From the NCBI GenBank assembly GCA_031549415.1, contig JAVBPU010000010.1:1-18086 (forward strand): a stretch of DNA of 18,086 nucleotides, read 5' to 3'. A program made the translations under genes and the position numbers. The notes beneath the pieces were generated by a model that ran no database searches, was not told the DNA's origin, and saw only the letters and a list, made by a program, of their open reading frames with translations. The stretch is from Limiplasma sp031549415 (GTDB taxonomy: Bacteria; Bacillota; Clostridia; Christensenellales; Aristaeellaceae). Each line of letters begins with the position of its first letter. Position 1 is the first letter of the stretch. This document shows, one piece after another, positions 1 to 7,406 of the stretch.

Positions 1-141
1 TAGCCACAGGATATGCGAGAGATTTTTCCCTGGCGCTCAGCCGAGGAAGGGAGGCATAGTGGTGCTATGCTGACCGGACGAGGCAACGCGCCGGGGGAAA
101 AGATCCGCAAAGACTGGGCTATGTTTTCGGAATTTGCTCTA
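1..141. mobile_element. MITE-like repeat, copy 1, left end cut off by window edge
   Basis: Positions 1-139 align without gaps to 7427-7565, with about nine mismatches in 139 bases. The right terminus reads GGAATTTGCTC followed by TA (140-141), the inverse of the left terminus seen in copy 2. About 18 bases of the left end lie outside the window. The TA at 140-141 together with the last element base C139 forms the complement of the TAG stop codon of murI. The interior is largely self-complementary (for example TTTTTCCCTGGCGC near 25-38 against GCGCCGGGGGAAAA near 88-101), and copy 1 has an extra hairpin GCATAG/CTATGC. There is no room for a transposase, so this would be a non-autonomous element. 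The TA flank and short terminal repeats are what IS630/Tc1-type elements produce; that link is inferred. Confidence 0.7.
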
Positions 142-924
142 GATCCCCGCTTTCTGCATGGCAAAATGCAGCATGGTTTGCATCCTTTGTAACGCTTCGC
201 CTTGCTGGGCGGCGGAGGTCAAAAACGTCACCTGACCGTCCCCTGCCGTCCTGTCCAGCCCGGTTTCCCGCAGCCTGCGCATCAGCTGCCGCACCGTGCC
301 CAGGTTGCCGTCCACCAGAGGCACGCCGGTGCCCACGACCTTGGCAATGGCCTCCCGCAGAAACACATAGTGGGTACAGCCCAGCACAATAGCCTTGATG
401 GGCCTGCGCATATAAGGAACCAAAAATTCCCTGACGCGGGCTTCTACTCTTTCTCCCGTGAGCTGGCCCTGTTCCACCATTTCCACCAGCCCGGAACAGG
501 CCACGGGCACCGCCTCCTGGCCGTACTGCTCCATCAGCCCCGAAAACTTGGGCAGCGCCAGCGTCATCTTGGTGGCCAGCACCAGAATGGACCCCTGGCC
601 CGGCATCAGCGAGGCGGGCTTGAGCGCGGGCTCCATGCCAATCACCGGAATTTCAAGTTCCTTGCGCAACAACATTGCCGCCGCGCTGGTGGCCGTGTTG
701 CAGGCGATGACGATGGCCTTGCAGTCCAGCGCCACCAGCTTGTCCACCGCCGCCCTGGCCAGCACGGCCACTTCTTCAGGCTGTTTATCACCATAGGGCG
801 CATGCCCTGTATCGCCAAAATAAATGAAATCCTCCGCGGGCAATAGCCGTTTCGCGTCTGCCAACACGCTAATGCCGCCCAGGCCGCTGTCAAACATTCC
901 GATCGGCCGTTGCTTTTTTTCCAT
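139..924 (-). CDS. murI: glutamate racemase MurI
   Basis: The enzyme interconverts L- and D-glutamate without cofactor, supplying D-Glu for peptidoglycan in the cytoplasm. The 261-residue product starts MEKKQRPIGMFDSGLGG, the classic racemase N-terminus with Asp12-Ser13. Both catalytic cysteines are present: Cys75 in IACNTATSAA and Cys183 in VLGCTHYVFL. Length fits the family (about 260-275 aa). The ATG at 924 was chosen over an in-frame start at 975 because GGAGGTGG lies just upstream of 924 and the racemase homology begins there. The gene follows spoIIP by 57 bases in the same direction but has its own sigma-A type promoter, so it need not depend on sporulation transcription. Its TAG stop coincides with the edge of the MITE-like repeat. 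Call is secure. Confidence 0.96.
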   Translation of the reverse strand: MEKKQRPIGMFDSGLGGISVLADAKRLLPAEDFIYFGDTGHAPYGDKQPEEVAVLARAAVDKLVALDCKAIVIACNTATSAAAMLLRKELEIPVIGMEPALKPASLMPGQGSILVLATKMTLALPKFSGLMEQYGQEAVPVACSGLVEMVEQGQLTGERVEARVREFLVPYMRRPIKAIVLGCTHYVFLREAIAKVVGTGVPLVDGNLGTVRQLMRRLRETGLDRTAGDGQVTFLTSAAQQGEALQRMQTMLHFAMQKAGI

Positions 925-946
925 AGCAACCACCTCCATCCTATCC

Positions 947-975
947 ATTATACCCGGGAGGCCGTTGCTTTTCAA
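947..975 (-). promoter_or_regulatory. sigma-A type promoter of murI
   Basis: On the minus strand TTGAAA (975-970) is followed by a 17-base spacer and a perfect TATAAT (952-947), about 23 bases upstream of the murI start. It lies in the spoIIP-murI gap, so the -35 box sits just before the spoIIP stop. It gives murI vegetative expression independent of the sporulation genes upstream. Confidence 0.75.
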
Positions 976-981
976 GCCATA

Positions 982-2031
982 TTATTTCTCCGCCTCCATG
1001 GCCTGGGAAATGGCATCCGCCAGATAGGGCATGGCCGCCAGGGCTTCCTCCAGGGTGTTGTGGTTGTTGCCCACCTCCACCAGCACGCAGCCCACGGAGA
1101 TATGCTGGTTAAACCGCCCGGACTTCATGCGCACCTCCTTGGCCAGGTCCGTCACCTGCCCGTTCAGCCCGTCGGTGATCTGTTGGGCGATCACCAGGTT
1201 TTCCTGCCAGTTGGGCTTTTCCAAAAAGCCTTCGGCGGTCTGCCCTTCCCCTTTGCCAATGAGCATCATCAGCCGGGCCACAGAGGTCTCCCCCACCATC
1301 ACCGCGTTGGGGCCGGGCTGGCTGGCCACATAGGCGTCCCGGTGCAGGTCGATGTACAGGTCAAACTGCTCCCCCATGGCCTTCCGCTGCTCCAGCATGC
1401 CCAGGGAACGGGTGTAGGCGCTGCTTAAATCCGGCGGTTCAAAAGCCGTGGTGTCATGCACCACGGTGATACCCATGCCCCGCAGCACAGAGGCCAGCTC
1501 CTCCCCCACCCGGACCATGTTGTGTTTTTCATCCAAGGTGCGCCACTGCTGGGTGGCTTTGTAAGGGTTTTCCTGGGTGGGCTCATAAGCCTCGTAAGTG
1601 TGGGTATGATAAATCAGCACCCGGCGCGCGCCCTGAACCGTTTGCGGACCCGTGGCCTCCGGCCCCTGCACCAGTTCCAGCACGAAGCCGCTGTCCAGGG
1701 TGGGAGTAGGGGCCGGGGTGGGCAAAGCCTCGAATGCAGACGAAGCGCCAGGCGTACCCGAAGTGCCAGACGTAGTCTGCGTCCCTTCCAAAGCGCCGGA
1801 GGGGCCGTCCACCTCGTGGGCGTCGATGACATCCAATAAAAACCAGTTTTCCTGGCTGGGGGCAGGGCTTGCCGTTTCCTGTGCCCCCGACTCCGCCTGG
1901 GGCGCAAAGGCCGCCGTGACCGGCTCCTCCGGCAGGGGCTGGCGAATGTACAGGCCCAACACCACCCCTGCGGCAAGCAATAGCAGGCCGACGGCAAAAA
2001 AACGCCACCTGCGAAAGAATGGGTGATTCAT
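982..2031 (-). CDS. spoIIP: stage II sporulation protein P (SpoIIP)
   Basis: SpoIIP is a membrane-anchored peptidoglycan amidase/endopeptidase that works with SpoIID and SpoIIM to thin septal peptidoglycan and drive engulfment of the forespore. The 349-residue product has an N-terminal transmembrane anchor (residues 11-28), a low-complexity Pro/Ala/Thr/Ser linker (about 35-115), then the SpoIIP catalytic domain (about 135-345). Family landmarks are visible: LIYHTHTYEAYEP with His142/His144, DLYIDLHRDA with His230, and VLVEVGNNHNT with Glu319 and His324, the expected zinc ligands and catalytic residues. The start has AAGGGAGG upstream at suitable spacing. It lies 42 bases downstream of gpr, the same gpr-spoIIP order known from Bacillus subtilis, which supports the call. 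Confidence 0.94.
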   Translation of the reverse strand: MNHPFFRRWRFFAVGLLLLAAGVVLGLYIRQPLPEEPVTAAFAPQAESGAQETASPAPSQENWFLLDVIDAHEVDGPSGALEGTQTTSGTSGTPGASSAFEALPTPAPTPTLDSGFVLELVQGPEATGPQTVQGARRVLIYHTHTYEAYEPTQENPYKATQQWRTLDEKHNMVRVGEELASVLRGMGITVVHDTTAFEPPDLSSAYTRSLGMLEQRKAMGEQFDLYIDLHRDAYVASQPGPNAVMVGETSVARLMMLIGKGEGQTAEGFLEKPNWQENLVIAQQITDGLNGQVTDLAKEVRMKSGRFNQHISVGCVLVEVGNNHNTLEEALAAMPYLADAISQAMEAEK

Positions 2032-2073
2032 CTTGGGGTCCTCCCTTATGTGTAGTTACCCAAGATGTATATG

Positions 2074-3000
2074 CTATTGGTGCATGTATGTATGCAGCGT
2101 TGCCATGTCCAGGGCCGGATGCAATGCCTGGTTGATGCCGCTGCTTAAAATCTCGGCCACGCTTAACACCATTTCGTCGATCTCCCGGGGGGTGACCACC
2201 ATATCTCCCATCAGCCCGCTGGACACCTGGCGCAACAACTCCGCAGTGGCTTCCCGGTGCCTGTCCGGCGTGATCTGGTATTCTTCAATCAGCCGGGCCA
2301 TGGCGTCCCTGGCGATGGTGGAGGCATAGACCACCATGGGCACGCCAATGGCAATCACCTTGACCCGCAAGGTTTCCTCGTTGAGGCCCAGGCGGTGGTT
2401 GCCCACGCCGCTGCCCGGCTCGATGCCGGTATCCGTAATCTGGATGGTGGTACAGATGCGGCCGCTGTCAAAGGCGGCCAGGGCGTCAATGGCGATGACT
2501 GCGCTGGGTTGCACATGCTGCACCAGCCCCTTGCAAAGCTCCGCCGTTTCAATGCCCGTCAGGCCCAGCACCCCCGGCGCAATGGCGCTGACCCCCCGCA
2601 GCTTCCCCCGGGTGTCCTCCTGCATGGCCTGGCGAAGATGCCGGGTCACCAGCGTCCGCTCCACCACCCGGGTGCCCAGCGCGTCCGCTGTAACATTGCG
2701 GTTGCCCAGGCCCACCACCAGCACCTCCCCCTCCTGGGGGAGCATGCCTTGCAGGCTCTTGGCGATCAGCTTGGCCATGGCCCGCTGCTCCTTGGTTTCA
2801 CATTTTGGCAGCTGGCCATACTCCAAGGTGACGTACTCCCCTGGGGTCTTGCCCAGCATTTCCGCCGCCTTTTCGGATTGAATGCGGATGCGGGTGCGGC
2901 GAAAAACGCCCAACTGCTCCGTTTCCATGAGGACCCCCTCCATGTGGGCGCTGTCCTGGCCCATGCACTCCATGGCAAGGTCGGTACGAAAAGAGCGCAT
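2074..3000 (-). CDS. gpr: GPR, spore germination protease
   Basis: GPR is the self-processing endoprotease (peptidase family A25) that degrades small acid-soluble DNA-protecting proteins when spores germinate. The 308-residue product is slightly shorter than the Bacillus proteins. The RTDLAMEC motif at residues 5-12 corresponds to the RTDLAVE region near the zymogen processing site, with an unusually short leader before it. Conserved blocks follow: VGLGNRNVTADALGTRVV (96-113), VIAIDALAA (168-176) and TDTGIEPGSGVGNHR (189-203). Asp106 and Asp172 are 66 residues apart, the same spacing as the proposed catalytic Asp127/Asp193 of B. megaterium GPR. The start is the first Met before RTDLA, with AAAGGATGGGG upstream. 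No convincing sigma-G promoter was recognised. It is cotranscribable with spoIIP. Confidence 0.94.
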   Translation of the reverse strand: MRSFRTDLAMECMGQDSAHMEGVLMETEQLGVFRRTRIRIQSEKAAEMLGKTPGEYVTLEYGQLPKCETKEQRAMAKLIAKSLQGMLPQEGEVLVVGLGNRNVTADALGTRVVERTLVTRHLRQAMQEDTRGKLRGVSAIAPGVLGLTGIETAELCKGLVQHVQPSAVIAIDALAAFDSGRICTTIQITDTGIEPGSGVGNHRLGLNEETLRVKVIAIGVPMVVYASTIARDAMARLIEEYQITPDRHREATAELLRQVSSGLMGDMVVTPREIDEMVLSVAEILSSGINQALHPALDMATLHTYMHQ

Positions 3001-3147
3001 GCCATCCCCATCCTTTCACGGGGAACAGCATGCGCCAAAAGGGTGGAAAGTATACGGTGGGAAAGCGCAACCGCCCAGGGCGGCATGCTTGTGGTATCCG
3101 GCAGCGCCACAGGCTCTATCGCACGAAAGACAGCATACTCATTTTGC

Positions 3148-3225
3148 TTTGGCCGCGTAAAACGCGGCCAAATAACGGGTCCAGGGACGAAGTCCCTGGT
3201 GGAGGCGCGGAGGCAAAGCCTCCGC
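3148..3225. repeat. three consecutive GC-rich perfect hairpins
   Basis: This lies in the 269-base gap between the permease stop and the gpr start. Three separate stem-loops follow each other: TTTGGCCGCG/CGCGGCCAAA (3148-3172, five-base loop), CCAGGGAC-GAA-GTCCCTGG (3181-3199) and GCGGAGGC-AAA-GCCTCCGC (3207-3225). None is followed by a good T-run on either strand, so a standard intrinsic terminator is not certain. They could still end the leftward efflux operon or protect its 3' end. The GGGTCCAGGG...CCCTGGTGG core recurs inverted at 11986-12012, so this looks like a dispersed palindromic repeat. The rest of the gap (3001-3147 and 3226-3269) shows nothing recognisable. Confidence 0.7.
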
Positions 3226-3269
3226 CGCCCCGTTTCAATCTCCCCGTTTCCATGCCGCCGCTCCGGGCG

Positions 3270-4457
3270 TTATCCCTCGTAGCGCAGCGCTTCAATGGGA
3301 TGCAGCTTGCTGGCCTTGTTGGCCGGGTACATGCCAAACACCACGCCGATGAACACGGAAAAGGCAATGGCCAGCCAGGCCACAGAGGAAGGCACCGTCA
3401 GGGTCATGGACAGCACCGGCCCCAAAAAATGCACCGCCAGCAAGGAAATGCCAAGCCCCAGCACGCCGCCCATCAGGCTCACCACCAGCGATTCGATGAG
3501 GAACTGCATCAAAATATTTCCCCGGGCCGCGCCAATGGCTTTACGGATGCCAATTTCCCGGGTGCGCTCGCTGACGCTCACCAGCATGATGTTCATGATG
3601 CCGATGCCGCCCACCAGCAGGGAGATGCCCGCAATGCCGCCCAGCATCAGGGTCAGGGTGGCGGTGGTCTCGCTTAACGTGCTAAGCATTTCCGATTGGT
3701 TGTACACAAAGTACTGGTTGCTGGACGTGCTGGTGGAAAGCTTGGCAAAGGCTTTGTCCAGGTAAGCCTCCACATCGTCCTGGGCCTTCGATACCACAGA
3801 GGAGGAGGCGGCGGACACATAAAAGGACGTGACGCCCGGCTGGGAGAAGATGCGCTCCGCCAGGGTGAAGGGAATAAAAATCTGGTTGTCGTTGCTGCCT
3901 GCGGCGCTGGTTCCGTTGGCCTCCATCACGCCCACCACGGTCATGGCATAGCCGTTGATGGTGAACTCCTCCCCCACCACCCGGGTGGTGCCAAACATCT
4001 CCGTGGCCGCTTCCGAGCCGATGACCGCCACAAAGCTGCGGTTGTCGATGTCCGGCTGCTTCAAAAAACGCCCAAATTGCAGCTTGTAGTTGCGGATGGA
4101 CTCATAGCCGGGGGTGGTGCCCTGGATGCTGCCATCGTCATAGGTGGTCACCCCGGCCTTCACCGTGCCCGATACGTTGGTGATGGGAGCCACATGGGAG
4201 ATGAACTCGCTTTCCTTGAGCTCCTCCAGGCCGGACAGCGTGATGGGATTGCTGCGCCGGGCCCGGATGCTGACGTTGATCAAGTTGGTGCCCATGCCCT
4301 CAATGCGGGACACCACAGAGCTATTGGCCCCCTGGCCAATGGCCACCAGCACCACAATGGCCACCACGCCGATCACCACGCCCAAAATGGTGAGGAAGGA
4401 GCGCATCTTGTTGCCCGCTATGGCTTTCAGCGCCATCTTAAACGACTGGAACAGCAC
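3270..4457 (-). CDS. MacB/FtsX-type ABC transporter permease
   Basis: This is the membrane subunit of a MacB/YknZ-type exporter that couples ATP hydrolysis to movement of a substrate through conformational change rather than a transmembrane channel. The product (395 aa from GTG 4457) has TM1 at about 21-41 preceded by the typical MALKAIAGNKMRSF, a large extracytoplasmic MacB-type domain (about 42-265), and three C-terminal TM segments (about 267-293, 318-345, 358-375). The coupling motif SERTREIGIRKAIGAARG and terminal GMYPANKASKLHPIEALRYEG are family hallmarks. GTG 4457 is preferred because AGGAGG stands nine bases upstream and it gives the usual N-terminus; it overlaps the ATPase gene by 20 bases. 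Alternatives are ATG 4436, one base after the ATPase stop, or TTG 4499. The substrate cannot be told from sequence. Confidence 0.93.
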   Translation of the reverse strand: MLFQSFKMALKAIAGNKMRSFLTILGVVIGVVAIVVLVAIGQGANSSVVSRIEGMGTNLINVSIRARRSNPITLSGLEELKESEFISHVAPITNVSGTVKAGVTTYDDGSIQGTTPGYESIRNYKLQFGRFLKQPDIDNRSFVAVIGSEAATEMFGTTRVVGEEFTINGYAMTVVGVMEANGTSAAGSNDNQIFIPFTLAERIFSQPGVTSFYVSAASSSVVSKAQDDVEAYLDKAFAKLSTSTSSNQYFVYNQSEMLSTLSETTATLTLMLGGIAGISLLVGGIGIMNIMLVSVSERTREIGIRKAIGAARGNILMQFLIESLVVSLMGGVLGLGISLLAVHFLGPVLSMTLTVPSSVAWLAIAFSVFIGVVFGMYPANKASKLHPIEALRYEG

Positions 4458-5136
4458 CGGCCTCCGCCTCCTCTTCTTCAAACAGCTTGCCGTCCTCAAT
4501 ACGGATCACCCGTTGGGCGCGCCGGGCCACCTTGGGGTCATGGGTGATGAGAATGATGGTGTTGCCGCTTTGGTGCAGCTGGTCAAACAGGTCCAAGATC
4601 TCCTGTCCGGTCTTTTTGTCCAGGTTGCCGGTGGGTTCATCCGCCAAAATCAGCGAGGGGTTCACCCCAATGGCCCGGGCAATGGCCGCCCGCTGCTGCT
4701 GGCCGCCGGAAAGCTGGTTGGGCCGGTGCTTCATCCTCTCCCCCAGGCCCACCTTTTGCAGGGCTTCCCGGGCCATCTTTCTCCGCTGGGCGCTGCCCAG
4801 GCCCTGGTAGATCATGGGCAGCTCCACGTTTTCCAGCGCCGTCAGCTTGGAAAGCAGGTTGAAGCCCTGGAAAATGAAGCCGATCTGCCGGTTGCGCACA
4901 TGGGCCAGCTGGCTCTCCCGGTACTTTTCAATGGGCTTGCCATTCAGCAGATAGCTGCCGCTGTCCGCCACGTCCAGGCAGCCGATAATGTTCATCAGTG
5001 TGCTTTTTCCGCTGCCGGAGGGGCCGATGATGGCCACATACTCCCCGGCCTCCACCCGAAGGGACACGTGGTTCAGGGCGTAGATCTCCTCCCCGCCCAG
5101 CACGTAGCGTTTCACCACGTCTGTCATTGCAATCAT
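4438..5136 (-). CDS. MacB/LolD/YknY-type ABC transporter ATP-binding subunit
   Basis: This is the cytoplasmic ATPase of the exporter, 232 aa, a normal length. Every ABC motif is intact: Walker A GPSGSGKST (38-46), Q-loop Gln90 in IGFIFQGFNLL, signature LSGGQQQRAAIARA (142-155), Walker B LILADEPTGNLD (162-173) and H-loop His199 in LITHD. The Gln-rich signature and DEPTGNLD are typical of the o228/MacB subclass. ATG 5136 was chosen because MIAMTDVVKRYVLGGEEIYAL is the family N-terminus and AAGGGGGG precedes it; an upstream in-frame extension to 5229 is Ala/Val-rich and overlaps the adaptor gene. It starts 13 bases after the adaptor stop and its end overlaps the permease start, so the three genes are translationally coupled. 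Confidence 0.95.
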   Translation of the reverse strand: MIAMTDVVKRYVLGGEEIYALNHVSLRVEAGEYVAIIGPSGSGKSTLMNIIGCLDVADSGSYLLNGKPIEKYRESQLAHVRNRQIGFIFQGFNLLSKLTALENVELPMIYQGLGSAQRRKMAREALQKVGLGERMKHRPNQLSGGQQQRAAIARAIGVNPSLILADEPTGNLDKKTGQEILDLFDQLHQSGNTIILITHDPKVARRAQRVIRIEDGKLFEEEEAEAGAVPVV

Positions 5137-5149
5137 GCCCTCGCCCCCC

Positions 5150-6799
5150 TTAGTTGCCGCTGGGACGGGCATTGCCGCCACCGCCACCGCCGCCGCCACC
5201 GCCGGTCCGGTTGCCGCCGCCACCCTCAAAGCGCACGTTGCCGCCGCCGCTGGGAGGCGTGCCCTGCATGGTAAACATCATACCGCCGCCCATGTTCATC
5301 ATGTTCATCCCGCCGGAGCCGCCGGTGGCGGCCTCCCGGGTGACCAGCAGCACATCGCCTTCGGCAAGGCCCGTCAGCACCTGGGCAAAGCTGTCGTCGG
5401 ACATGCCGGTGGTGACCATCGTCCTTTTCCCTGGCTCCTGGCTGTCCTCTGGCAGGGTTTCGTCCTGCACCCACACATACTGCCCCTCCCGGGAGCTGTT
5501 CAGCGCCGCCATGGGCACCAGCAGCGCGTCGCTCACTTCCTGCACCTTGATGGTGGCCGTGCCGTTCATGCCGATTTTCAGCCTCCCGTCCCCCTCCAGG
5601 TCCAGGGTCACGTCATAGACCGTCACGCCGCTGGTGGGGGCGCCGATTTGCGACACATGGGACACCGTGGCCTGATAGGTAGCGCCCTGCACCGCGTCCA
5701 TGGCCACCTCCGCGCTCTGGCCCGCCTGCACATGGGTGATGTCCAACTCGTCCACGCTGACCACCATGTCCATCTTATCGCCCACGTACATGGAGGCCAG
5801 CGTGGCAAGGGCCGTCTGTTCCGTCAGCGAGGGGTCCACCAAAGAGGATACGATGCCGGGCTGGGGCGCAGGCACCGCGCCGCTTTCCAGCATAGCGCCC
5901 GCTGCCGCGATCTTCTCCGTCAACTCCTGCCGGGTCTTTTCCAGGGCCTGGTATTCTTCGGAAACCGGCACATTCACCAGGTAGATCAGCCGGTTGCCCT
6001 CCCACTTCTTCCGGTTCTTTTCCATGTACACCGCGTACACATAGCCCTTATCCGTGGCGGTGAGCCGATAGGGCATGCTGATGTGGGCCTCCGTCAGGCC
6101 CAGGGACTGCTGCTTATAAAAAACCTCCACCTGCTGCCCCTCATCCGCATACTGGTCCGTAAATGTAATGCGGGCCACGCCGCCCTCCACCTCCCGGACC
6201 ACGCCATCCAGCTCATCCTTCCCCACCTTCACCTTGGTCTTGTCCGAGACGGCCATGCCTTCGGCGGCGGGGACGTCCACATACATTCTGCCATCCAGGG
6301 ACATCAGCGCGATACAGCCCTTTTCCTTCATCACGTCCTGCAGCTTCTGCCCGGCCTCCACATAGATCTCCTTAAAAACGCCGTACAGGGGCGCGTATAC
6401 ATAGGCGTTGCTGCTGTAGGAGCCCGAAATGGCGGACATATCCGCCTCGCAGGTGTCCAGCTCGGTCTGCAGGGTCTTGATGGTGGTTTGCAGGGCGTCC
6501 TTGTCAATACTGAGCAGCCCTTGCCCCTCCTCCACCACATCCCCCACGCTGACCAGCTTCCCCGTCACGGTGACCGCATAGGGAACCGTCACATCCTGGG
6601 TCTCGCTAATGCTCAACGACCCGGTGCCCGTCACGCTCTTGCTGAGGCTGCCTTTGCGGACGGCAACCCGGGCGTAGGCGTTTTCCGTGGAGACGCTGGC
6701 GGCGGGGGCCGCCTGGGTCCCCTGATAATACTGGTACCCAAAATACCCCGCCCCGCCCAGCACCGCCAGGATGAAGAACACTTTCAGAAACTTTTTCAT
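5150..6799 (-). CDS. HlyD/MacA-type efflux adaptor with tandem modules and Met/Gly-rich tail
   Basis: This is the extracytoplasmic adaptor of the exporter (compare MacA and YknX). The product is 549 aa, longer than the usual 380-420. It has an N-terminal anchor (residues 4-20), then lipoyl/hairpin material (about 70-160: VTGKLVSVGDVVEEGQGLL, a short coiled coil at 101-125, and APLYGVFKEIYVEAGQKL) with a beta-barrel-like stretch (about 160-280). A second set follows: coiled coil about 283-306, lipoyl-like PAPQPGIVSSLVD, barrel MDMVVSVDELDITHVQAGQSAEV (343-365) and a membrane-proximal domain to about 487. The tail (490-549) has a Met cluster MNMMNMGGGMMFTMQ and an uninterrupted glycine run. The start has AGGAGGG six bases upstream. 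A possible -10 box TACAAT lies at 6849-6844, but no convincing -35 was found. Confidence 0.9.
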   Translation of the reverse strand: MKKFLKVFFILAVLGGAGYFGYQYYQGTQAAPAASVSTENAYARVAVRKGSLSKSVTGTGSLSISETQDVTVPYAVTVTGKLVSVGDVVEEGQGLLSIDKDALQTTIKTLQTELDTCEADMSAISGSYSSNAYVYAPLYGVFKEIYVEAGQKLQDVMKEKGCIALMSLDGRMYVDVPAAEGMAVSDKTKVKVGKDELDGVVREVEGGVARITFTDQYADEGQQVEVFYKQQSLGLTEAHISMPYRLTATDKGYVYAVYMEKNRKKWEGNRLIYLVNVPVSEEYQALEKTRQELTEKIAAAGAMLESGAVPAPQPGIVSSLVDPSLTEQTALATLASMYVGDKMDMVVSVDELDITHVQAGQSAEVAMDAVQGATYQATVSHVSQIGAPTSGVTVYDVTLDLEGDGRLKIGMNGTATIKVQEVSDALLVPMAALNSSREGQYVWVQDETLPEDSQEPGKRTMVTTGMSDDSFAQVLTGLAEGDVLLVTREAATGGSGGMNMMNMGGGMMFTMQGTPPSGGGNVRFEGGGGNRTGGGGGGGGGGNARPSGN

Positions 6800-6945
6800 G
6801 GTTTCCCTCCTACAGACTGGAAAATCGTACTCATTTCTGGGATATTGTACCGGTTGTATCTTGAAAGCGCATGACCGTTTTGTGAAGAATGTGTGATGTT
6901 CTCATAGGGACAAGCCTTCCTGCGCATACTGGTACCAGCGATACT

Positions 6946-7392
6946 ATGGAAGGCGGGTTCCCATTGATCGGATTTCTGTTCAGCGTCATCGCAGGCGCTG
7001 CCATGAGCTTGCAAGGCGTGATGAACACACGCCTATCGGACAAGATGGGCCTTTTTGAGGCCAATGTGTTTGTACAGGGCACGGCCTTCGCGCTGTCCCT
7101 GCTGGTGATGTTTCTCTTCGGCAAGGGCCACTTTGCCGCCATTGCCACCGTGCCCAAGGGCTACCTGCTGGGCGGAGCCTTGGGCCTGGTCATCACCGTG
7201 ACGGTGATGCTGTCCATCAAAGGACTCAGCCCCACGGTGGCCATTTCCACCATCTTGATCGCTCAACTGCTGGTGGCCGCCCTCATCGACAGCCTGGGCT
7301 GGCTGGGCCAGGAAAAAATCGCCATGAACTGGCGGCATTTCGTGGGGGTGGGACTGATGCTGGGCGGCGTGGTGCTGATGAAGCTGAAATGA
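6946..7392 (+). CDS. YdcZ-type (DUF606, DMT superfamily) membrane protein
   Basis: This is a small integral membrane protein of the drug/metabolite transporter superfamily, YdcZ/DUF606 branch, 148 aa from ATG 6946. The N-terminal FSVIAGAAMSLQGVMNTRLSDKMG is the family signature. It is followed by about four further hydrophobic segments, with GALGLVITVTVMLSIKGLSPTVAISTILIAQLL typical of the family. These proteins often act as paired half-transporters, but no partner is visible here. The start is uncertain: TTG 6964 gives MIGFLFSV, the commonest family beginning, with GGAAGGCGGG upstream; ATG 6889 would add an unlikely hydrophilic leader. It is divergent from the efflux operon and ends 14 bases before the left flank of the MITE-like element. 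The substrate is unknown. Confidence 0.85.
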   Translation: MEGGFPLIGFLFSVIAGAAMSLQGVMNTRLSDKMGLFEANVFVQGTAFALSLLVMFLFGKGHFAAIATVPKGYLLGGALGLVITVTVMLSIKGLSPTVAISTILIAQLLVAALIDSLGWLGQEKIAMNWRHFVGVGLMLGGVVLMKLK

Positions 7393-7406
7393 AGCGGAAG
7401 TCAGCT

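Noticed and set aside
202..846. Long plus-strand opening antisense to murI
   Set aside because: It mirrors the murI coding frame, is His/Gln/Pro-rich, and has no ribosome site; it is a shadow of a GC-rich gene.
2087..2094. CATACATA as a sigma-E/sigma-G -10 box for spoIIP
   Set aside because: No matching -35 element at the right distance, and it lies inside the gpr coding region; too weak to claim.
3001..3147. Possible sigma-G promoter for gpr (TATACTT region)
   Set aside because: Only a partial -10 match and no believable -35 were found.
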